From a virus: a stretch of 64,000 nucleotides of DNA. A program made the position numbers and the translations under genes. The notes beneath the pieces were generated by a model that did not search any database, was not told where the DNA came from, and was given only the letters and a program-made list of their open reading frames with translations. The stretch covers positions 86,252 to 150,251 of IMG/VR virus record IMGVR_UViG_3300042878_001826, one strand, 5' to 3'. The first letter of the stretch is position 1, and every line of letters starts with the position of its first letter. Shown here piece by piece: positions 63,058-64,000 of the stretch.

Positions 63058-64000
63058 ATGAAGAAATATATCGTAGATAATCTATCGAACCAAAGTATAA
63101 CTGGTCAGTTAACGATAAACGGAGGACTGACCGTTGTTGATGAGAATTTCACTACCTTAACATACAGAGCACTTTTGACACAAACCGGACCAATTGTGGG
63201 TACGGAAATATTAGATTTAGAGGGTGGATTTATTGTAGGAGAAGAATACACTATCACCAATTATGTAGATGGTGACGACTTCACCAATATAGGTGCTACT
63301 ATCAGCGCGACCGGAAGCGTTTTCATAGCAACGGGAGAAATACCAAACGTTTGGGCAAACGGATCTACAATAACATCTACAGGAGATATATTCGCAAATG
63401 TTTTGGAAAATACATTGGGGTATGATTTACAATGGGAGCAAAATCCAACTGCACCACCGGGAATTTATGCGGGATTTGATTCCAACTTTGGACCAAAATA
63501 CAACAACTTTCCTAAAGACAGAACATTTATTACGGTACAAGAGACTGGATATTTCTTTGAAGCGGATAATATAAGATATTATCCAAGTACTAGAGAGATT
63601 GTTGTAAAGAATGATAGTATAGGTCTCGATGTAAGAAATATAAACTATCAATCTTGGACACAGTCAGATTGGATTGAGAATAGACTATATTTAACACCGG
63701 TTGAGATAAAAGTAAAGCAAAATATTGACAAGACTCCTATATTATTAACTGGTATGAGTGTAGTTGACTATTCGACCGAATCTACTATAGATGTGGTACT
63801 ATACAATAACAATGATTTTGTAGAGTACTTCACGACTTCTGTTAGTATGCCCAATAATATTACAGAACTTGTCACGTTATTGAACAATGATGAAGGAACC
63901 AATTTTTTAGGAGTCTTTTCAGATGACGGTAACGATGGGTTAGAATTTTCAATGTATGCAAATCTTGTAGAGAGATTCAACACATTTGGAACTTTGAATT
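63058..64000 (+). CDS. Fibre-like virion protein, 3'-truncated
   Basis: The frame is open from its ATG to the window end (314 codons seen), so the C-terminus lies beyond. It starts M-K-K-Y-I-V-D-N-L-S-N-Q. Residues about 60-102 contain Y-T-I-T-N-Y-V-D-G-D-D-F-T-N-I-G-A, then F-I-A-T-G-E-I-P-N-V-W, a motif frequent in phage fibres of Bacteroidota. It begins 18 bases after the preceding gene in the same late run. Receptor-binding role is inferred. Confidence 0.75.
   Translation, partial: MKKYIVDNLSNQSITGQLTINGGLTVVDENFTTLTYRALLTQTGPIVGTEILDLEGGFIVGEEYTITNYVDGDDFTNIGATISATGSVFIATGEIPNVWANGSTITSTGDIFANVLENTLGYDLQWEQNPTAPPGIYAGFDSNFGPKYNNFPKDRTFITVQETGYFFEADNIRYYPSTREIVVKNDSIGLDVRNINYQSWTQSDWIENRLYLTPVEIKVKQNIDKTPILLTGMSVVDYSTESTIDVVLYNNNDFVEYFTTSVSMPNNITELVTLLNNDEGTNFLGVFSDDGNDGLEFSMYANLVERFNTFGTLN

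Noticed and set aside
1-64000. tRNA genes, CRISPR arrays, insertion sequences or attachment sites
   Set aside because: No cloverleaf with a T-loop G-T-T-C-G-A-x-x-C outside coding sequence was seen; all repeated sequence is protein-coding; no transposase or integrase motif was found.

Overview
The window reads as a stretch of a large, AT-rich (roughly one third G+C) tailed-phage genome of the T4-like kind. Marker genes are a UvsX/RecA recombinase, a PhoH-like ATPase, a DEDD 3'-5' exonuclease, a Dam-type methyltransferase, and a late block of very large fibre/baseplate-like proteins. The host is probably a member of the Bacteroidota, because several genes follow promoters of the form TTTG-N19/20-TAnnTTTG. 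Start codons lack strong Shine-Dalgarno sequences, and BspA-like, SHOCT and histone-H1-like families typical of that phylum occur. No tRNA, rRNA, CRISPR array or insertion sequence was found.

Layout. 0-2.7 kb (+): end of a BspA/DUF285 repeat protein, then the first of three paralogous unknown proteins. 2.8-8.1 kb (-): small unknown genes, a ParB-like protein, a cyclic-phosphate-processing receiver domain, a glutamine amidotransferase and a M20/M42-like peptidase. 8.2-10.5 kb (+): a probable virion protein. 10.5-19 kb (-): glycosyltransferase, RHH protein, acetyltransferase, exonuclease, then a nuclease island (Dam-like methylase, unknown partner, EcoRI-fold endonuclease, GIY-YIG protein), HAD phosphatase, small basic proteins, a histone-H1-like protein and UvsX. 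19-19.7 kb (+): a Vsr-like putative homing endonuclease. 19.7-23 kb (-): five proteins with a shared N-terminal peptide, and a cysteine synthase. 23-32.3 kb (+): a tightly overlapping operon of small proteins with metallophosphoesterase, SLOG, RNA ligase, HAD and NADAR genes. 32-44.3 kb: short genes on alternating strands (nucleotidyltransferase, second ligase, NUDIX, SHOCT protein, glycosyltransferase, second peptidase, PhoH). 44.4-64 kb (+): the late structural block, interrupted at 52.3-53.1 kb by two opposite-strand genes.

Two protein-end signals run across the window and are the most interesting observations. (1) About thirteen proteins begin with a short peptide of the pattern M-(K/R)-x-(L/I/Y)-(K)-x-(F/Y)-x-E/N-(F/S), resembling the T4 capsid-targeting sequence; they may form a set of packaged and injected internal proteins. 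(2) About a dozen otherwise unrelated small proteins, mostly in the 23.9-32 kb operon, end in R-(D/E)-x-(K/R)-(L/I)-x-x-(L/I)-(L/G). A third recurring signal is an AT-rich element TTTTTAATATATA placed directly before many start codons, including back-to-back copies between two divergent genes.

Taken together the early/middle genes suggest a phage investing in RNA repair (DraRnl-like ligase, second ligase, cREC, Swiss-army-knife HAD, nucleotidyltransferase) and in NAD/ADP-ribose chemistry (SLOG, NADAR, NUDIX), plausible counters to host defence. All functional calls are by motif reading; no database search was run.
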